The notes: generated by a model from the letters alone, not told the origin. DNA of 64,000 nt from Paralichthys olivaceus (GCF_024713975.1 NC_091107.1:14931501-14995500), one strand, 5' to 3'. Numbered from the stretch's first letter, positions 14,201-28,205 are shown. Numbers and translations are program-made.

Positions 14201-17200
14201 TGAGTGTAGTGCTGTGTGCGTTTGCAGGCATGCATGTGTGTGTGTGTGCATCTGTGCGTGCGTGTGTGCACTCCTCTGCTGGACGACAGGATAACCAGCA
14301 CAGGGCAGATTGCTGCATTAGCAGAAAGCATGTGGACGAAGGTTATCTGCAAACATCAGTGTTTTAAGCACTGCGGAGTAACGAGCCAATACTGTGTGTT
14401 TGAGCAGTTTCGGGTGAGAAAGCTCCACGGCCTGAACCTGCAGAATATTCAATAACTCCCATAAATGATGAAAAGGATTTTTCACAATTTTTAGCATCTC
14501 AATCCTGAGGGGCTGAATATGAAAAGAGGACCACTTGCTGAGTCAATTCAAAAAGGACAACATGAAGAGGATGCACATGCTTCCAGACACCATGAGCTGC
14601 TTGCTTCCTGTAGGACATCCTCTCAGTTCAGACTCATTATTAGTATTCTTAAGACTTATTTAATCTCAACACGTTAGACCCTTTCCTTATTTTCACTTTC
14701 CTCTGTTGCATCGCTGACAGCTGGCATTTTCACACAGTGCAAAGACCAACAGCAGCTCACAGCTAACAAGAAGACAGAGTAAAGATTAAGGACACGATGC
14801 TTCACGGCTGCAGAACTCTGAAGACTGATCTGTAGGCAGCTGACTGACCTGTATGAGTGTGTGTGTAGTGGAACGATAACTGCTCTTCAGCTGGTGTATC
14901 GGCTGGACATGCAGGCTCCCTCTTTCCCAGAGGCTTTTACACACTGACACACACACACACAGACACCCACACACCCACACATACCTTCATTCATACAGCA
15001 GCTGCTGTCACCAGCCTCCAGGGACAGATATGACCCGGAGCACAGCAGCAGATGCAATGGGAAACACGCACACTTCTTCTACTCTCACGCGCATACACAC
15101 TCTCATACACACATACTAAATAAAAAATCATTCTTGATTGTTTCTGTGTCAATATTAACAAACACACATATCTCTGCACATGTAGGTACACAGAATGTCC
15201 TCTAAAAGACGAGTGAGTTCAGTGTAATCTGTGCAGAGACCCTGAGTAAAAATATTCCTCCCGCCCATACAGTCTTTATACTAAGCTCTACTGATTGCTG
15301 ATGGCAGCTCATAAGGAATAAAGACCTCAGCAGGCAGAGAAATTAGGCAGCTTAACTGTCAGGGCGCAGATATTTCTTTCCACTCGCCCCTCATCTACTG
15401 TTTGTCTCTCAAACTGTTTAATACGATCAGGTCTTGCCCACGTATCAAGCAGACATGCATGACCACCGGAGGCGCCACGAAGAGTTGGTATGACGAACAC
15501 ACTAATTTAAGACAAATTTGAGTGACTTCAGAAGCAGTGGTTCACTTATTTCTGGCTTCTTCTTCAAAAACAATCAGCAATATTTTACTGAGAGCATTAA
15601 AAAAAATGAGGAAGGCACATCATAGAGTCAATCTATAAGCATTAAATACCTGCGGCCAGTCAGTATTAGCAGAACATACCTGAAACTAAGAATCATCAAA
15701 TTTCTCAACTCTTTTTCTGTGTTTATATGCTCATGTGCTTCTGTATATTTTATTCTAATGGTTTTCTTTCATGACATTAACCTGCCAGGGACAACAGAGG
15801 AAAATTAGCCTGTGTGGCTAAATCTGGCACATTTACATGACGAAAGGGAACTTTTCTACTTGTGTAAAAGTAATGCAGCACTTGCTTTTAAATAGAAATA
15901 AAGTATTAAAAGTAATCGCAAACTAATAAATTTACTACATCATTATGGCTGAGTCTCCGCACTGGCGCATATCTGCTGCTGAGCTTTTCTATTGTTGAAG
16001 GAGGTGGGGTCTATTGTTTCTGATTGGATCAGTGGACCAATTCTGCTCTCGTTGTTGATTACTTACTTAAAAATATTCAAAACTAAATGAGAACATGTAA
16101 CACAAGGCTAAGTGGAGTAGAAAGTAAAAGAAAAGAAAAAAATCATCACAAGTAAAGTGCAGTCCAAAGCTGGAGGATATTGTGTTTGAAGAAACTCTGC
16201 ACACAACTTTTCCATAAAGTCATTGCACAGCTCAACCATGCGTGGTGATGATGATGCAGTGTATACCAGATGCAGCCTTCCTCCATCTATTTGTCTCCAT
16301 GCCATCTAAAATTAGCCTTTTGACTAAAATCGCACTTTCATCTTTATTATAGCTAACGGGGGAAACTTTACACAGAAGGCTTTCTATCTGAAAGTTAAAA
16401 ACATTAAAATTAATGGTATCAGCATTTCCCAAAGGTCCCAATGTTTGTGCTGATTGGGTCAATACATATTTTCAGAATATTTCATAAATCACATTGCGGC
16501 TACTCTGTATTTAGAGCGATGAGCACTGCTACATGTCAACACATTTTCCTCGAAAATAGAAAAATAAAAGCATTTCTTCAGCTTCTTGAATGATGTGCTA
16601 CAAACCCTAAAGGAAGCCTACACATCAGAATAAATCAGTAAATGTTGTGAATTAATCTCTGCAGGTTAATATAGGCTTTTATGGTATTTTTATCAGCCAC
16701 TTTAAATTGTTGTTTGAAATACATGATGGGCCTCATGGTCAAGTTAATATATCTGCTGCAGTTGATTAACACAATCTGGGTTATTAAGAGTTGTGTGTTG
16801 TGTGGTGTGAATTTGTCTTAAATATAATTTAATTGTAAAAGACAGCAAGTTTCAAATTTCAGTCCTCTTATGCAGATTTTAATGTTGCTCAAACCGGCAA
16901 AAAATTACCCAGAAGCACACGGGACTGACATGACTTCCCCTCCTCAGTCGTAATGGTCACTCACTCGGCTCACCAGGCATTGGCCCACTTGGCCAGCTTG
17001 TGAGAACAGAGTCAAACATAGAGGGCTGATATGGGCAGACATAAATCTGACCTGACATGAACAATGAAATGTTCATAATTTTATGTCTGACTGATGCTGG
17101 TTGTGTTAGTACTGTTCATTTCAAACCAATTTGAACAAAAATTCCACTGAAAATCAAAAAATAGTTATGAATCCCAAAATGGATGAAGTATTGCTACAGA

Positions 17201-18394
17201 GTTAACGGTGGAAACTACAATGTCACGTTTCACAGTTTTCATTTCACTGCTGAAAAGAACCAATATCAGCTGGTAAGTTTCCTACTTTTTTGTTTTTCAT
17301 GAGAGCGCTGTGCAGCATGTCTAACCTTTACTTTTGGGGCATTTTAACTCACTGTTAATAATGGAAGAAACATGAAACTAGTTTTTATAAGTAGATGTGA
17401 GAAGGTCACTTAGCTTTAAGGTTTGTGTGCAAATGTTTTCTGCTGCTAAGGTGTAACCTCTACCTGAGGTGTAGGTTCATGGACGTATAAGCAACCAGCT
17501 GCTTATTTACACATTCAATCTCTCTGTTAGCTCTGGTTTGAATTAACTATTCAGCAGCTACATGTGTTCACCAGCTAGTTGCTCAGTTTATTTGTCGGAT
17601 GTTAGGAGCTAGTAGAGATCATGCACAGCTCAGCTGCCTGCAACTATACACAAGGGGATGACAGCAGTCAATTCATATTGAAAATAATTAGCTAAAAGAC
17701 AGTGAAATCACCATAGATCTGATGGGAACCTTTTTTTAGTCCATTGCTTATCAAAGAAAATATAGATTTGTTTTCAGCTTTTAAAATGTTAGTTTAGTAG
17801 TGTTGTGCGCAGTGTTAATTTGAATCTACTCTGACAATTAAAATTATCGTAATTACACTACAAACAAATGAAATTCAAAAATACACCAATTGACTGTCTA
17901 ATTCACATTTTGGTGTTCACTGACCACATTAATAACTTGCCTATAATGAAAAACCTTTATATGTTTTAAAATATTGATTATAGTTAAATGTATAGGGATG
18001 TATACGTCTATGGTTGTACAGTGTATCTTTACTTAACTTTGGAATATATATTTAGAATCTAAAAACAAGCTTCCAGGTCAGAATAAAAACAACATCCTAT
18101 ACTTAATGAATTTCAACACGTGGGGAAAATCATTGGAACAAAATTACTTTCAGATCAGGCAATGTATAGAAGAATATTACACGGCTAGTAAAGCTCATAC
18201 ACACACCATTGATGTGTTGCTGGGTGAATAATAGCCTGCGCTGAATGAAAGCTGAGGTCAGCTTTACCGGCAAAATCCCCCCGTCAGACATTATAATCAA
18301 TAGCATTCAACATCGGGGATTGCTGCACAAATAAACTAATGACAACTCTGGATGCGCGGAAAATGGTTTAATTTGAAAGACAGTGTGGTATGAT

Positions 18395-18407
18395 GGATTA
18401 CTAATCC
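18395..18407. promoter_or_regulatory. Palindromic OTX/CRX-type homeobox site
   Basis: GGATTACTAATCC consists of two inverted TAATCC cores one base apart. TAATCC is the core bound by OTX, CRX and PITX homeodomains. It lies inside the connexin intron, in a relatively complex, non-repetitive stretch (about 18.2-18.5 kb). Its function is inference only. Confidence 0.3.
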
Positions 18408-20547
18408 TGCCAAATGCTGACATATAGCCTTGTTTGTTTGGCTTTGCAACACAATCTCCCCGCACAGTATAGATTTTATCCAGGGAGATGACTATTAATG
18501 ATACATGAAATACTGTGTTTGTTCCAGTTTATTATTACACAGAATGATGCCTTCAATCAAAGCAGTTTCTACATCTCAGATTATTTTGGGAGAAGTAGGG
18601 TGCCTTCTCGAAGTAGGGTACCTTCTTCTTGTGGATATCCTGACCTATTTAGGAAAAGTGCAGGCCGAGAGAGAACTCAAATATGTCCATGAAAACTACA
18701 GGAGCGAACAACCTCAGGCCAAAGGAGCAGATTGTTGCTTTTAGAGCTCACAAACAAGGACGTTGACGTATTTGGCTTTGTCAAACCTTTCAATCCTTTC
18801 CATTCATGTATTTTTCATTCCATATAAACAACAGGATAAAGGACAACAAGCTATTGTATGTATTACTTAGTCCATTACATTAAAAGGCTGGTCAAACCTT
18901 CATACATTTTTGATGAATGGCTTGACATCCATCCCGACCTGCAACATGGGCCACATAACACTTATTAAGCTTTTATGATGTATTTATAACATTCAAGTGG
19001 AGATTGATAGGTGTTGAATAATGTAAAGTTAGCAAGCAAATATATAAAGAAATTATTACATTCTACACAATTTAAAATACAGCCAAATTAGAATGCACTT
19101 TAAATCAGCTATTGTATGATATACACAAAAATATAATGCAAAATACTGCTGCCTCTTATTTAAGATGCCAAACCTGCACTGCAGCTCTTGCATATAGATG
19201 CTGAGTATTGCATGTAATTTGCATTCCGTAATTTCAGAATACCATCATCCACACCTTTAACAAGAGTAAGAATATTCAATTCAGTGGAATGTGAAGGAGC
19301 TCTGACACAGATTCTCCGCTAAACCTCTGCAGAGGTAAAACTCTCTTCCGTCCTCTGTCTCCTACTTTTACCCTCAGTTCCTTTTTTGTTATGCGTCTAC
19401 ATCTCACGTCCTCCCCTCTCATCCAGCAACCTTTATCCTATTTTGTTTTTTCCATAGATAACTCTAGTCCTCCATTATCTCTGCCTCTTTTTCGCACTCT
19501 ACTTGTCTTTGGCACTGACCTCACTACGGCATTGCAGTGTAGGAGAAGATGCATCAACATCTTTCTCTTTTCCTTCCTACCTGCAAGGTGAAAGCCTCAA
19601 ACTAAAAAGGGGTCCTTCTGTCACGGTAGAACGCGATTTATTTATTTTTTACGAGTCAGACACAGCTGTGGTCGGCAAAATATCTGAGCACCACATGTGA
19701 AAAAGAAAATATGAAGTAGGCCGTGTTTTGTAAGTAATCTAAATCTTAAAAAACAGAACCCTATTGAAAGGACACACAGACAGATGACCTGAGATGCAAA
19801 AGAAATGCCACTTTCACTTAAGTGTCATGTGGACATATCTCTGTTTTTGGTAGATTGGCAGAGCGTACAAGCAGTTGTTTGTGCAACTGGAACAATCACG
19901 ACTTATTTGGACAAGAATATTGCGGAGGTGTTCAAACTGTGCTGACACAGAGGATTAACAAAGAGGACGGAAACATTTACATAACATTTTTAAGCGTAGA
20001 AACAGTTTGAACATGATTATAGGCCACTCCAGACCTACCAGCAAATGAAAATATTTGTATGATTTTCAGCTTTTCTGCAGAAAGATATTTGCTTCAATTA
20101 AAGTACACAAAAAACGAGTTACAAATATTAATAGAAACCATTGTGAAACTCTATTTTTATTGCGTGTACCAAGTTTTTAATCTGGTTGTGTCATCAACTG
20201 CTGGCAGGATACATCTGCCCACCCAAGAGTAGTAACTCAGTTAATTCACCTTATTAGCACACAGAGTAAGAAAGTCCACCCCAGGATCATTAAAACTGTG
20301 AATTTACAGTGAATTTGGTTTGGGCTGGAGAATGAGGTTATTTATGTAGACAATGATTCTTCTCAGTGTGTGATAGAGGATTATATTCATTGGTTATCCA
20401 TGCACACAAACTCTACATCGGTTAGAAGTCAGGCTCATGGAAATCACAAAACATTCATCTTTGAATGAGTCATATTATGCAAGCCACCTGTGGTTAGTCA
20501 GAGGCACAGAAGCAACTCTCAAGTCTGTCTCTTTCAAAGACCATAAT

Positions 20548-20654
20548 TAAGCTAACCTATGCCAATGCGTAGAATTGTACCATTTCTATTTTTACCACTG
20601 TTCTGTATTCCTACGCTAATTATCTATCCTATGCAAGAGGCATAGGTTAGCTTA
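20548..20654. repeat. Foldback with 16-bp perfect arms
   Basis: TAAGCTAACCTATGCC (20548-20563) pairs exactly with 20639-20654. A second inner pair, GCGTAG with CTACGC, would extend the structure. The spacer is 75 bases. It could be a small foldback element. Confidence 0.6.
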
Positions 20655-20658
20655 AAAC

Positions 20659-20686
20659 CTACAATTAAGAAGTAGCTTAATTGTAG
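20659..20686. repeat. Perfect 11-bp hairpin, 6-base loop
   Basis: CTACAATTAAG and CTTAATTGTAG pair perfectly around the loop AAGTAG, only four bases after the preceding foldback. Confidence 0.65.
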
Positions 20687-21043
20687 CTGGATCAGACAGT
20701 CTAGACTCCAACATTGCTATCTGACAGTTTCTCGAAGTACATCCTCGCGTTGCAAGAGGGAGGGTTGGCACTCAAACAGATGACTGACATGCAACCATGT
20801 TCCAAACTTTTGATGCAGGGGAGACTCGTCAGCCATAGGGAGATATCACTGTTCTGTTCTTTGGAACTCCATCCTTGGAAAGCGCACACATGCAAACTCT
20901 TCAAAGAGACACTACACAAAGGCTGAACATCCTATTTGTGGTGCCATCTAGCAGTCGCTGCATGCTGCGGCCACACCCTGTGAAGTGCAAGACTTCACAA
21001 TGCACAACAGTGCAATACTACACACAGTTGGTTGTGTCCACAC

Positions 21044-21079
21044 CTGACCACACCCAACGACACAGTTGGGTGTGGTCAG
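21044..21079. repeat. Perfect 15-bp hairpin, 6-base loop
   Basis: CTGACCACACCCAAC pairs without mismatch with 21065-21079 around the loop GACACA. The adjoining upstream sequence repeats related CACACAGTTGGTTGTG words, so it probably arose by local inverted duplication. Confidence 0.7.
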
Positions 21080-22261
21080 TAGTGCAACAGACTTGAACCT
21101 TTCAACCCATAGAGGTCAGTGCAACAATTTTGACTCGATTTGTGATTTAGTGTGGAGTTGCTCATAAACAATCTAGGAGGCACCTTTACAGCACAAAACT
21201 GTGCCAGTGGTGAACAATTCTCCAAATTGCTGGTACATCCAAAAGCATCATTCGGATAATTTAAATATTAAGAGTCACTGATTTCCTGACCATGCAGACA
21301 CATGCTTTGGATTAGGAGTCAAGTCTTTATCTTTAGTAATTTTGTGTAAATGAGATTGCCTAAGAATGTCTGATATCTGATATCAAAGAATGCCTTCCTA
21401 CAGGTAAAAAGCCAAGGTCCAGACCATCACTTAATTTTACAGTAATCCACCCTAACCCAAGGTCTCTGTGTCCAACAAGAATTCTCAGTAAAAAAAATGT
21501 TTTAATCCTGCAAACAGGCTAACTATAAGAGACAAAATCAATATCGGTTTGGCGAGGATGAAAAAAACTTTGGGGAGCTACAGCCTAGAATTCTCAAAAC
21601 ACACACAAAATACTGTCCAAAGTGACTCCAAAGACAATGCTTCTTGGCTCGCATGGCATGGACAAGCAGAGTGGGAGAGAACCTCATTGGAAAGCAGCTA
21701 ATGTTACAGCTAATACTCTAGGGTAAACTACAGAGCCTTGTAGGACAAACACAGTCTGAGGGAAGCCAAAACACACAGGGATCATTTACAGAGCATTTCA
21801 CTGCTTTCATCACAGCAGCACATAACTGTGGGCATCATAGAAACTACTTCTTTCATGATCAAATCCTTTTACAGCTATCATCTGACTGTCTAATTCTGTG
21901 CCATTTTGGAAGGTGGGTAATTAATCTAGTATCCTCTATCATATGATGAATGAAAGTTGGTGAATAAATTGACCAAGATTAGCAAAAGCTCCTTTTACTA
22001 AATGTATTTCAGGTATTCATGGAACCCTTTGTAATGTTCAGCCAGTGAAGTGCATGATCAACAAATAGCTCAAATTAAGCATGTAAGAGGAAGCCATTAC
22101 ATCATCAGAGTATTCATTGTGACTTTTTGTAGCAGACAAATTGAGAGTTGCCTCTGTGCCTCTGTAAAAACTGTAGGTGGCTTACAGTCAATGAATCACC
22201 CAAAGGTTGATTTTCACCATTTTTCCAGGGTTTCAACGATTCAGTTGCCAGGGCTGGATTT

Positions 22262-22700
22262 TAAAGCTGCATTAAGTAATTGTTGACCACTAGGGGGCGG
22301 AAAGACTCCAGAACATGTTCACAACAGTTAGCAGTTAGCTTATGAAGTTGTTATGGCTAACATGTTAGCAAACAGTTGCCTACTTACATATCCAGCAGAA
22401 ACAGAGCAACACGGACATCCCTTTGGTCTCCTTTTTCTGGCCACCTGTTGGATGTAATCCCAATATTCACTGGCATTTAGCCCCTGTTTGGTCACCCAGC
22501 TCATGAGAAAAAAATGTGAGTATGTTTTTGGTGTGCTACGTGTCCAACATTCTTCACTTCTTCGGCCCTTTGGCATTTTGGATCGTTGGTGTACAGTTAG
22601 CGTTCAGCTTCTCTGCTGGGAAGAAGCTATATTTATGTACAACACCGTTTTGGTTTTGTCGCTCCTGTAAAACCAAAACAACGCGGCTGAACGCTGCAAC
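22262..22700. repeat. Probable interspersed repeat with CTCF-like site
   Basis: The opening TGCATTAAGTAATTGTTGACC and the following runs of GTTAGC/GCTAAC words look like a dispersed fish repeat, as recalled by eye. It carries CCACTAGGGGGCGG at 22287-22300, which fits the CTCF core. The right boundary is uncertain. Confidence 0.35.
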
Positions 22701-24151
22701 CAGCCTCAAAGTGGGATGTTGATTCTCAGTGGTAGCAGCAACACCACCAACCCAGGAAGCAGGAAGGAGTTGTTGGATTAAATGGTTCAAGATATTCCTC
22801 AATGCATCTTTAAATCAAGTCAACATGCTCCATTTCATGTAGGTTTTCATTCCACTAGACTAGACCAGGTGATTTCATTGGTTAACACACTTTATTCAAC
22901 CACCCAGGAAGAACTCACTGAAATGACTTGGTGTAGTGTTTGGTTGGAAAGAAAATCTCCATCTGGCATAGTTTCCGATTCCTGATCAGCACATGTTTTT
23001 GGTGTAAAGTGGCACACATCATCTCTGGCGCTCTGATGCAGTTACAACGTCCTGGATTTTGAAGCATTTGAAGGAACTCATGAGCCAATTTTCAATCCAT
23101 CAAGACACTCTTTTTCTCTCACACACTCACTCACATAAAGCTGCTGTAGAGAGATTAGACCATACCCTTGTTGTGGTCTGGACAAATGAACACAGCAGTG
23201 CAGTCAAATTCGTGGCATTGTATTTTTTCGCTGAAAAGCAATTTTCAATTAACAAATCTATACATCCAGGGTTCACAGGCTAAAGGCACGATGACTCTTC
23301 ACTTTTCCAAATGAGCATCACAGCGTGACATGTGGATTGTGCTTAATGGGTGGAAATTTCCACTTTTACATTTAATTTATCACACAGAGATGATGTGGAG
23401 CACATTTTTCACACAGATTTTACAGCGTGTCTCCATGGCATATCTCCACTGCTAATCAACCTAAAAGCTCATCTGTTCAACCCTCCACCACGAATCACTG
23501 AAACAAAAAATAAGAAAGTATTTTATCTGTGTTATTATGATTAAAGTAAGTGTCTGCTGATGAGGACAAATAAATTGAACTTTTATTTAAAATGTTCACT
23601 CTTAAGTTCACACAGTTCAGATCCATCTACTCCCCTTTGATTCTACCTTCCACACCTGCTTGTTCACAATCCTTTCATCCTCTGCACCTCTGCTCTCCCC
23701 TTACTCCCACTCCCCTCTCCTCCTTCTGTCCTATTGGTCATTGGCCAACGGTATAAAGTGTAATCTATCAATAGCAAGGCTATAGTATTAACACAGGAAG
23801 CTCTCTGAATTAACTGTAATGCCTGGTGAAGCCTGCTATTGATCATGCGCAATTAGTTTATCCCTTAAATAAGAGCCAGTGTTGAGAATAAGGATGAGGA
23901 GAGCAGGGATGATGAGAGGATGTGGGGGAGGCAAGGATCACTGTGGGGGACTGTAGAACAGAGGAGAGTACTGGGACAAGCCTGAGGTGGGTGGTTCTCT
24001 GTAGGGATGCCAACTGATACATACAGAATTAAATTTTTATGTGTATGCGTAAAAAAAACACTCAGCTCATCATTCTAAAAAAAAAAAAAAAAAAAAAACA
24101 GACACAAAATTGGTTAATAAAACATTTACACACAAATCAATCAGTGTCCTA

Positions 24152-24247
<96 letters not shown>

Positions 24248-25342
24248 TCAGAGGAAAAAGCACCTGGGGCTCCGACCCCACTCTCTCCAACAGACTCCTT
24301 CCTCCTCCTCTTCTTTTTCTTCTTCTTCTTCTCAGGACCAGCCTGAGCTCTTGTGGACCTGCCAACCAGCGGAGGTACCCACAACCCCCTCTGTCACACA
24401 CCAGCTCCCTTTTGACCTCTGCAAGCAGACCTGGCCCCCCGTCAGTGTGTCTTTGACTGTTTGTGTGTGTGACTGAGTGTCTTCTCCTGGGCCCGTCCCG
24501 TTGTGCTCCTCTTCCTTGGTGGAGGAGAGGTGCTGAGCTGATTGCCTCCCCCTCCTCTCTCCCCCAGCCTCTCCCCCTCCCCTATGCAGTGATGCTTGTC
24601 CTCTCCCTGCCGCACCAGTCTGTTCTGCGCTACAGCATATGCTATAGCTCACCATATGACAGCCATGATCACCCTCTCTGTTCCGTTCGCCTCTCTTCGT
24701 CCCCTCGCTCTTCTCTCCTCTTCCTCCGTCCGTCCCTGCCTTCGTCCTCCACCCTACCCACAGGGCACTCCTTGTACTTCAGCTGCACTCCCTGCCATCA
24801 GTGCTGCTCTGCACTTGTCCTTGCATTGTGTAGGATCTTTGCCTTTGCTGCACCCTTGCTACTCTAACCTAAACACACACACACTGCATATATCTGCTCC
24901 TGCTTGGCTCACCTCAGTAAACAGCACCGACAAGACACACACTTGCACTCGATGACAATCCCACTCTCCCACTTCCTACTGAGGACTGCAGATGCACACC
25001 AGCACACAAAGCCCCTGCCTGCTGAATGTCATTTTACGATTGAAGGAATGGTTGCTCCCACAGCTCCGAGCACTTCAAGAACCCATAAAAACCCTGCATA
25101 CACACACTCAGAGCCGCACACACAAACACGCTATACCACCCAGCCCCTCAGTAATAAATCAGCTGCCGAGCTGCATCCAGTGATGCTGAACCAAGGCGGT
25201 GTGTGCTGCTGCAGACCTGCTGTCCTGTGTTGTCCCCCTGGCTAATTTCAGCACAGTCCAGTGCCCAGAGTCACGTCTGCCGCAGAGAGCCGGGATGAGG
25301 AGCTGCCTTGTGAAGCCTATTTCTGGGTTCCATCATCTTGCA

Positions 25343-25380
<38 letters not shown>

Positions 25381-26888
25381 TCTCCTCCGGCTCTCCTTCA
25401 ACCTCCCCTCTCCTCCCTCCTCCCTTCTTTGCTCACGTTTGTGTGCAGATCTCAGTCATGCCAACTACTTCTGTCTCAGTGCTCGCTCCCCATCTATGCC
25501 TTGTGCTCTCCCTCTCAGCCTCTGTCTCCTCCTTGCTCATGGAATCACTCTATCTCTGTCTGTGTGAGCATGCAACAACCCCCCCTTCCTCCTCTCAAAG
25601 ATCAGCTCTCTCTCTCTCTCTCTCTCGCTCACCCCCTCCCTCCTCTGGTAAATGTGCTTGGATTGCTACCCTGATCGCTGCTTCACTTATGCTTGCAAGA
25701 ACGCCTCCCACCGTACTGCTGTGCCTGTTCCTGCCTGATGTTGCACAGTGAGAAGGGATTTGTGATCTGAACGTTTCCCTCTGCAGCCTGTCCTCGCTGC
25801 TCAGCCGTGTTTCCCACACTCTTCCTCTGTTTTCCCACTCTGTCACACATCATCTAGCCCAGGCTTCCATGTGGGGGATTACAGGAGAATTGTGGTTCTG
25901 CTCCTCCCCATCCCCCAACTATCTCCTCCTTCTCTCCATATTTCTGTATTGGCGATGATAACACACCTACCATGACCCAACCCTCATACCCTTTTTGTAT
26001 TTCCTCTCCTCATCTTCTCTTCCTCATTCAGTCCACCCCCCCTACCTGCCTCTCCCCCATTACAACCCCCACACTCTCTCTCTCTCTCCCTCTCTCCCTC
26101 TCAGGAGAGATCAGTGCCGTATTGTACTTTGCTGTGACATTGAAAGCTGCATTCGTTGGATTTATATGAAGGTGCTGAGGAAGTGGGATGGTCTCCCTCC
26201 ATTACACACAGATGTATGGTGTTTAATCCAGCATGCTCTCATGCCTGTACAGTAGACAAACACAAGAAACCCAAAATATGTTTGTGCAAGAGGGGGAAAG
26301 AGATGAACAATGAGAGAAATGAAGGAATCTTACGTTTGTCTTCATGGGATGAGTCGCAGTGAGGCTATTCAATCCCATCAAGGACTGAGTCAACTTCTGC
26401 AGAAGTAAATGATGCAGTGGTATGACATGAGACCAGCACACCAGAATGAAATTGTGGCTCTAGGTGACAAGTTCAATTCATTTGCTGAGCGTGTCTTTTT
26501 ACTCATGCTTCTTTGACTCCAGATGACATGCTTTCCTTGTTGACAGTTTATTTGTTCAAGACAAAGGTGTAAGCATCTGAGGCATTTTAGAAATTGAAAT
26601 ACCATCTTAACATCCTCAAATCCTGTGCTACGAAATTCTAGCAGGTAGCAGTGAGGTGAGCAGATTCACAATCCCTTACACAACAACCTCAACAGTGCAT
26701 TAGATATCGATCTTATTGTACACTGCTGCCTGCATAAATGCAAATCCCTGTGTGTGTGTAAGAGAGAGAGAAAGAGAGTGTGAAATAAAGAAAAGACTGT
26801 GTGGGAGAAACAGAGAGCAAGAGAGGATTTTGTGAGTTCAGCATCTTCTGGGGGGGAAGGCAGGGTGATTTGGGGTCTTTCCCTTACC

Positions 26889-27064
26889 AAGGACACGTAG
26901 CGTAGGAGTGCAGCTGAGGAGAGCAAGGGATGGGGGAGGCGGGCACTGGGGTGTAATGGCTTGAGTTTTGTGAGGGGCTTGGGTTGCGAATTGAGCAGCT
27001 GAAGCACTGGCATCAGCCGGTCGTAGTCCCTCTCCGTAAGAGACGTCAGAGCTTGATGGCACAT
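26889..27064 (-). other. Possible upstream exon, unproven
   Basis: On the minus strand an ATG (27064) opens a frame with mixed, protein-like composition, including MCHQALTSLTERDYDRLMPV. A consensus donor TTG/GTAAGG follows, with GT at 26887-26886. It could be a 5' noncoding or alternative exon of the connexin, or chance. I recognise no family. Confidence 0.2.
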
Positions 27065-28027
27065 GAGTGAGAGAGAGAGCGACGCAGGTGTGTCTTCAGT
27101 GACCTAGAACAGCCCGCTCGAGCATGCATCAACACACATACTGTCCCCACACAATCATAACGCATCACCATATATATATATATATATACACACTTACATT
27201 AAGGACAAAAGTAATTTAAATTGTGTAACAGTCTTTATTTTATAGTGCATACTTATGACTAGTGCATTTTGACATTATGTGTGCCTTAACATTACCTGCA
27301 TAAGTGCCTGTACATATCTTGCAGGGCCAATCAATATTCAAGGTGTAATAATAAGGGTGACGTAAAGTTCTATATTCCTCACCATCCTCACAACAAGGGC
27401 ACTTGATAAAATATGTAAATCAGACGTGATTATTAATAAATGTGATGATGAATCATGGTTTAGTATTCAAATGATATCAGCAGCAAGCTTTGTAATGGGG
27501 TAAGAGGTAATTACTAATCTGTTAAACACTAATAAATAATGTATCAACCAATTATGTCACACCAGCATTTTCATCTATTTGTCTGTGTTTGGGCGAAGTA
27601 AGTAAATCACCTTGTATGTTGCCACGGAGCTTTAACCTTCGGGCAGCAGCTGTCCGAGGAGCTGGAGGTCATGAGCAATCGAATTGGAATGGGTCCTATA
27701 AACACTGCAGCATGAGACCAATTTTAAAACAGTGTCTGACATTGCAGACCACTTTCACACCTTCATACTGCTACCCATAACTGTGATTTCATTTTTGTTC
27801 ACAAAGATAATTAGTGCCAGACGACTTGATGTTGAAAGGTTGCCTGTGAATATCCAGCATCGATGTAACGAATGTGAGAATGTGCATATTGTTTGAAGGG
27901 ATGTCTCTAAATAGAAGACCCTGAAAAAAAAGCAACGCTGCCTTTCTTTTAACATAGAGAAAGGGGCCTAATACTGTCAAGGGAGGGGGCGGCGAAGCTT
28001 AAGTATTCCTGTCTAAGTGTTAGCTAT

Positions 28028-28205
28028 ATCCATCCACCGCTTATCCTTTTTGAGGGTTGTTGGTGGGTGGGGGTGGGGGTGTTGGAGCCAATCCCAGCTG
28101 ATGCTGTGCGAGAGGCGGGGTACACCCTGACCAGGTCACCAGCCTGTCACAGGGCCAATATACAGAGACAAACAATCATTCACACTCACACCTACTGTAC
28201 ATGGA
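28028..28205 (+). mobile_element. LINE-type 3'-end fragment
   Basis: It contains ACCGCTTATCC, GGAGCCAATCCCAGCTGA, GGCGGGGTACACCCTG and CATTCACACTCACACC, a word series very common at the 3' ends of fish L2/CR1-like elements. It is followed, as often for such tails, by a simple repeat. The assignment is from recall. Confidence 0.6.

Noticed and set aside
25245-25265. Possible RE1/NRSF site (TTCAGCAC then AGTCCAGTGCC)
   Set aside because: Only the left half fits well; the spacing and the right half deviate too much from the consensus.
24332-25751. Many overlapping open frames of 80-140 aa
   Set aside because: They are made of Ser/Leu/Pro low-complexity sequence from CT-rich DNA, on both strands, with no splice structure or family features.
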